NCBI GenBank assembly: GCA_022839745.1
Contig: JALHJB010000014.1
Span: forward strand, 1-64,000
DNA from: Actinomycetes bacterium
GTDB lineage: Bacteria > Actinomycetota > Coriobacteriia > Anaerosomatales > Anaerosomataceae
Direction: 5' to 3'
DNA: 64,000 nt
Below the pieces are notes generated by a model that was given only the letters and a program-made list of their open reading frames with translations, was not told the origin of the DNA and made no database searches. Below, piece after piece: positions 60,584-64,000 of the stretch (position 1 is its first letter; each line of letters begins with the position of its first letter). Made by a program: the position numbers and the translations under genes.

Positions 60584-60950
60584 CTACCGCTCGCCCTCGA
60601 CCTCGCGGACACGGAACTCCACGATCTGATGGATGAGGTCCTCGGGCAGCGGTTCGTCGAGCTTGAACTGCACGGACCCCTTCCCCGACTTGTAGCCGAC
60701 CAGTTCGGCCTGGAACGTCTCGGTGCCGCTAGGCGTGGGGTAGAACCCGACATGCTTCGTGAACCCGCCGAAATGGACGAGGTGCCTGCCGTGCAGGTCG
60801 AACGTGGGGATCCCGTAGCTGATCGTCTCGACCGCCTCCGGCGCCACCGAACGCACAACCGCCCGGAGACGCTGGAGCACCCGCTGCGTCTCGGCCGGGA
60901 AGCTCGCGATGTACGGCGTCGACTGCCGCTGAGGGCGTGCTCTCTTCCAT
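60584..60950 (-). pseudogene. DUF1801/YdhG family gene with a frameshift near 60915
   Basis: The frame ending at 60584 reads YIASFPAETQRVLQRLRAV and on through VETISYGIPTFDLHGRHLVHFGGFTKHVGFYP, a good DUF1801 domain, but has no start codon except an internal GTG at 60880. The expected N terminus MEESTPSAAVDA is found from the ATG at 60948-60950 in another frame. Removing one G near 60914-60916 joins the two into about 122 residues. Either the gene is broken or the sequence has an error. Confidence 0.75.
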
Positions 60951-61050
60951 CGTGCACATCTTCCTGTCGCCGGTCTGTCGCGCCCCGCTCACCCGCACGC
61001 GGAGACTCGTCCGGACGCGGGCGATGAATGACACCGGGTAGACTCTTCCC

Positions 61051-61123
61051 ATGAGATACCTTGCGCTACTCAGGGGCGTCAACGTCGGCGGGGCGAACAA
61101 GGTCCGGATGGCCGACCTGCGCC
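61051..61123 (+). pseudogene. 5' fragment of a DUF1697 gene
   Basis: MRYLALLRGVNVGGANKVRM then ADLRP is the unmistakable start of DUF1697 proteins (about 180 residues), but similarity stops at about codon 25, where the 3' end of the oppositely oriented gene at 61124-61648 begins. The rest of the gene is missing, indicating a past deletion or insertion junction near 61120. Confidence 0.75.
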
Positions 61124-61648
61124 CTACAGCCGACGGCTGTCGTATGCCCAGTTCAGCAAGGCCTGCCGCTGCTTTGGCCGGCAGGACTCGTCGCCCGGAA
61201 GGCAGTTGGCTCGTATCTGCCCCGCGTGCCGGCGGAACGCGCGCCACCGCCCGATCTGACGCTCGTCCTCTCCCGGCAGCCGCCGCCCCATCCAGTAGCG
61301 GCAGTACCACTGGAACCAACCACGCGGATCGTCGGGGTGGATCCATCCACGCTTCCGCCAGTCGGACAGCGGCAGGCTCGCGTTGACGCCGAAGTAGTTG
61401 AGCTCGGGCACGTGCCGCTCGTGGCAGAGCTTCGCACCCTCGAACCAGGCATCGGGAAACTCGTCCCGGCAGTCGGTGAGGTACTTCCCGCCGAAGACGC
61501 CGAGGTGCAGCATTTCTCCAGGAGTGAGCTCGGGCTCGAAGCGAGGATCGAATCCGCCGCCCTGCGGCTGGACCAACACGTATTCGTACCCCTGCTGCAT
61601 GAGGTCGTTGACGACCACGCGTTTCGGCCTCGCACCGTCGTCATGCAT
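61124..61648 (-). CDS. Unknown protein rich in Trp and Tyr
   Basis: 174 residues. VVVNDLMQQGYEYVLVQPQGGGFDPRFEPELTPGEMLHLGVFGGKYLTDCRDEFPDAWF and WIHPDDPRGWFQWYCRYWMGRRLPGEDERQIGRW are reminiscent of a widespread uncharacterised bacterial family in which the middle half is a plant-like TPGEML...GGKY motif. No signal or membrane segment. The ATG at 61646-61648 lies 10 bases after the arr-like stop, so the two were probably co-transcribed. Confidence 0.78.
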   Translation of the reverse strand: MHDDGARPKRVVVNDLMQQGYEYVLVQPQGGGFDPRFEPELTPGEMLHLGVFGGKYLTDCRDEFPDAWFEGAKLCHERHVPELNYFGVNASLPLSDWRKRGWIHPDDPRGWFQWYCRYWMGRRLPGEDERQIGRWRAFRRHAGQIRANCLPGDESCRPKQRQALLNWAYDSRRL

Positions 61649-61658
61649 GATGCCCCCG

Positions 61659-62113
61659 TCAGTCTTCGATGACGTCCAGTCCCTGCTCTCGCAGCTGCGC
61701 CAGATGGTCCAGCATCCCTTTGAGCACCTCGGGGCTGTGTCCTTCCCAGTCCTCGACCTCGGAGATCACCCGCAGCGGTCCACGGGTCCGATAGGACCGC
61801 GTGGGGTTGCCGGGGAACCGCTTGTTGGTGACGTTCGGATCATCCTCGAACGGCCCGCCGGCTCGACGACGTAGATGTGCCCCCGCTCCTCGGCCTCGGC
61901 CAGTGCGGTTGCAAGCTCCGCTCCCCAGGCTGCCGTATCCATGAGCGCGGTGAAGTAGATGTGGTTCGATACACGGCCGTCCTGAAAGTTCGAGCCGAAT
62001 CCGGGCGTGAGCTCGTCACCCGGCCGCAGCCTCGACTTCGTCCCGTGGTAGAAGGGGCCCGTCACGTGGTCACAGTGCTCGAACGTGACCGGCTCCCAGA
62101 CCTGATCATCCAT
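61659..62113 (-). pseudogene. arr: Rifampin ADP-ribosyltransferase (Arr)-like gene with a frameshift near 61858
   Basis: From the ATG at 62111-62113 (GGGGAGC upstream) the frame reads ...GPFYHGTKSRLRPGDELTPGFG, HIYFTALMDTAAWGAELATALAEAE and GHIYVVEPAG, typical Arr. It then leaves the Arr pattern; from about 61857 the other frame continues PFEDDPNVTNKRFPGNPTRSYR, WEGHSPEVLKGMLDHL and ends VIED at 61659. One base seems to be missing in a GGCGGGCC stretch. As read, the protein would lack its C-terminal half and rifamycin inactivation would be lost. Confidence 0.8.
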
Positions 62114-62178
62114 GCTCCCCACTCTCGGCAGTGTGCGTGCAGTGCGAGTACACATGTACCGTACCCGTACGCCCGATG

Positions 62179-62787
62179 TCAGCCCCGCGCGCGTGGCGTG
62201 CGATTCGAGAGGCCCCTGCGGGACATCGGGTACAGTGCCTGCCCTGAGGCGTCGAGCTTCTCGAGCCACAGTTGGTGCAGAGCATCCAGGTCCTCGGCAG
62301 TAGCGGCATGCTGCCCCTCCGGGACCTCGAGATGGTCGAGGACCTCGATGACGAACGCATTCGGCCCGAGCTCTGTCCAGTCGTGCTGGATCTCCTTGTC
62401 GGGGTGAGAGCCCATCTCCAGCTGGAATCGGTGACGATTCAGGCTCCCCGGCAGGTCATTGCTCGGCCCGATGAGCCACCGACACATCGTGAGCCACTTG
62501 GCGGCCTCGTATCTGTCCCACCCGTCCTGGCCAGCGAGCACCATCTCGACGACGTCGTAGCCCGGATCGCCGAAGGAGGCGATGAGTCCGGGGAGCATGA
62601 GGAAGTCGGCGATGGAGGTGGCGTGACATCCCCTTGCAACCTCCTCGGTCGGCGGCATCTGCCGCCAGAAGGGTTCGCCGACGAGGATCATGCCGCCCGG
62701 CCGCAGGCTTCGTGACAGCAACTCGAGGGTACCGGCGACTCCCCCGCCTATCCATGTGGCGCCCACGCAGGGCGCCCTCGAAAGCAC
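62179..62787 (-). pseudogene. SAM-dependent methyltransferase, 5' part missing
   Basis: 202 codons read VGATWIGGGVAGTLELLSRSLRPGGMILVGEPFWRQMPP and then a family-typical C terminus (LTMCRWLIGPSNDLPGSLNRHRFQLE). The post-motif-II part of a class I methyltransferase is clear, but the SAM-binding N terminus (about 70-90 residues with the DLGCG motif) is absent: the upstream frame runs into the end of the next gene. A truncated remnant is the best reading. Confidence 0.7.
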
Positions 62788-62833
62788 ACCGCTTCTTCGT
62801 CAGCCGGAATGGCGTGCCGCGTCCTTCGACCCG

Positions 62834-63297
62834 CTACGAGCACACGATGTGGGGGCTCTCGTTCCGCTGCTTCAGATCCCGAAGGTGCTCGATCATCTCG
62901 GAATCCGCGTCGCCAAGGACGACCAGCGCCTTGATCTGCTCCCCAACGATGACGGCGGTCCCAGAGCGGTCACCGTCTGTAAGCGCGAACCTGCGAGCTA
63001 TGGCGTACCAGCGAGCCCACGCGGGGTGGTCCGCTCGCTCGCCCGCCGACTCGAGCAGCGCCCTCGCTTCGGCCATGAGCGTCGCCGCCTCCGCGACATG
63101 CTTGCCGAAGTACGACCTCCCGCTCTTGCGATTGAAGCGGATCCATACGCAAGGTGGATGAGGAGCTCGGCGGTATCGACCGGTGCGTGGTACGCCGGAC
63201 GGCTCCGGTGCTCGTCTGCAAGTGCGCGCAGCTCCTTGAGACCCGCCTTGCGTTTACCGGCCTCGAGAAGCTCGTCAGCCTGCTCACGTGAGGCCAT
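62834..63297 (-). pseudogene. Unknown helical protein split by a frameshift near 63145
   Basis: The ATG at 63295-63297 has a perfect GAGGAGGGTAC ribosome site and opens MASREQADELLEAGKRKAGL, RPAYHAPVDTAELLIHLAY. At about 63145 the reading must change frame to give RFNRKSGRSYFGKHVAEAATLMAEARALLE, ADHPAWARWYAIARRFALTDGDRSG and the end ESPHIVCS at 62834. Joined, it is about 154 residues, helical, family unknown to me. Confidence 0.65.
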
Positions 63298-63410
63298 GTA
63301 CCCTCCTCAGCCGAAGGCGATCGCGGCGCTCTGTTGCCACCCGCACGCCCGCGCCGTGCAGTGGCGCCCGGACTGCGTCACCGCCCTCAGTTCATACCCC
63401 GCTGCGCCCG

Positions 63411-63869
63411 TCACAGCGTGGCGGGCGGGCTTTCCACTGGCGTGCTCGAGGCTTTCGCGGACTCATAGAGCGCCGCGACCGAGGGCCGTGCGAGCACGAT
63501 GAAGGTCAGAACGCCCACCAGCGTCCCGTACGGGAACTCGAGGCAGCTCACCGCCGCAGCCACCATGGTCGCCACGCGGTTCTTACGCTTGAGCATCCAG
63601 AACCCCGCGAGGAGCTTCAGCGCGGAGAACACCGCTACCAACACGAGCGCAAAGCCACCCATCCCGATGAAGACCCAGCCGAACTCGGCCGGAGGCGCGC
63701 CGGCCTCTTCGAACGGCACAGCGGAGAACATCACCCCGATGAAGACGAAGTAGGCGGCGATGAACAGGCCGCACAGCGCCCAGAAGCCGCCCGACACCCA
63801 GTAGAAGATGGGCAGGAGGCGCAGGTGCTCCTCGTCGACGATCGCCTGGCGCTCCGAATGCTCGATCAT
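63411..63869 (-). CDS. Membrane protein of unknown function
   Basis: About 152 residues with four helices (FYWVSGGFWALCGLFIAAYFVFIGVMF, FGWVFIGMGGFALVLVAVFSALKLLAGFWML, VATMVAAAVSCLEFPYGTLVGVLTFIVLA). The segment RKNRVATMVAAAVSCLEFPYGTLVGVLT resembles a common bacterial four-helix membrane family annotated only as hypothetical. The ATG at 63867-63869 has GGGGGAG upstream. Confidence 0.8.
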   Translation of the reverse strand: MIEHSERQAIVDEEHLRLLPIFYWVSGGFWALCGLFIAAYFVFIGVMFSAVPFEEAGAPPAEFGWVFIGMGGFALVLVAVFSALKLLAGFWMLKRKNRVATMVAAAVSCLEFPYGTLVGVLTFIVLARPSVAALYESAKASSTPVESPPATL

Positions 63870-64000
63870 GCGCTCCCCCACTCTCCGGATTCATCGAACC
63901 ACTCCGCACCGTAACGGGGCGGACCCATGTCAGCCTATCGCGTGTGCTTGCGGACTGGAAGCGCACTACGGACCCACGCTACGCGCGACGCAGCTGGACG
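63870..64000. other. Right edge, no gene supported
   Basis: 131 bases upstream of the membrane-protein gene. I see no convincing reading frame, RNA or repeat here; it may hold that gene's promoter, but no clear -35/-10 pair stands out. Confidence 0.5.

Overview
The window is a GC-rich bacterial chromosome segment, coded mostly on the minus strand. The order lysS-clpC-radA-disA-(PIN/TRAM)-ispDF-cysE-cysS-rlmB-yacP-sigH, followed by tRNA genes and tuf, is the order known from Firmicutes such as Bacillus. The codon bias, TatA, Rex, a CwlM-like protein, a perfect Gram-positive type LexA box, tungstate uptake, a selenoprotein-like gene and a large multiheme cytochrome together suggest an anaerobic, deep-branching actinobacterium (Coriobacteriia / OPB41-Anaerosomatales type). 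That placement is an inference; no rRNA gene is present.

Layout. 1-2.7 kb: 5' end of tuf, tRNA-Met, -Thr, -Tyr and -Thr, and the sigma factor SigH. 2.7-19.1 kb: housekeeping block (YacP, RlmB, CysS, CysE, IspDF, PIN/TRAM, DisA, RadA, ClpC, LysS, GreA, TatA, Rex, an M50 protease, MtnP). 19.2-25 kb: an OB/HD hydrolase, a SAM hydrolase, a lipoprotein, an unknown gene under a LexA box, a DUF2085 protein, tRNA-Pro and a membrane-anchored cytochrome with 16 CXXCH and 2 CX3CH motifs. 25-28.7 kb: RidA, a chemoreceptor, then a two-gene plus-strand unit (ferredoxin plus a thioredoxin-like protein with an in-frame TGA) behind a CsoR-type operator, and two membrane proteins. 28.7-42.4 kb: PilT, an MFS carrier, cell-wall proteins and a complete chemotaxis operon (cheR, receptor, cheW, cheY, cheB, cheA, cheC, cheD, diguanylate cyclase).

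42.5-53.7 kb: an L,D-transpeptidase, then a molybdenum/tungsten cofactor operon running from tupA (behind a probable Moco/Tuco riboswitch) through tupB, tupC, a mobA-fdhD fusion, moeA, a small unknown gene, mobB, moaA, moaC, a MOSC protein and mogA to a cysteine desulfurase. 53.7-57.8 kb: a LysR regulator, then a divergent Fur/Zur-family regulator with an ECF metal transporter (CbiM/CbiQ/CbiO-like) behind a near-ideal palindrome. 57.8-60.1 kb: two small proteins and a PAS histidine kinase. 60.1-64 kb: an accessory stretch with frameshifted or truncated genes (two DUF1801-type genes, one broken; a DUF1697 fragment; an arr-like gene; a methyltransferase 3' part; an unknown gene).

How the genes fit together: tungstate uptake, Moco/Tuco assembly, FdhD and a cysteine desulfurase point to formate-dehydrogenase-type enzymes, which in such organisms often use selenocysteine. 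This makes the candidate selenoprotein at 27.0 kb plausible. Chemotaxis genes with pilT and no flagellar gene in view suggest pilus-linked taxis. The most novel item is the CsoR-box/ferredoxin/selenoprotein unit at 26.7-27.4 kb.
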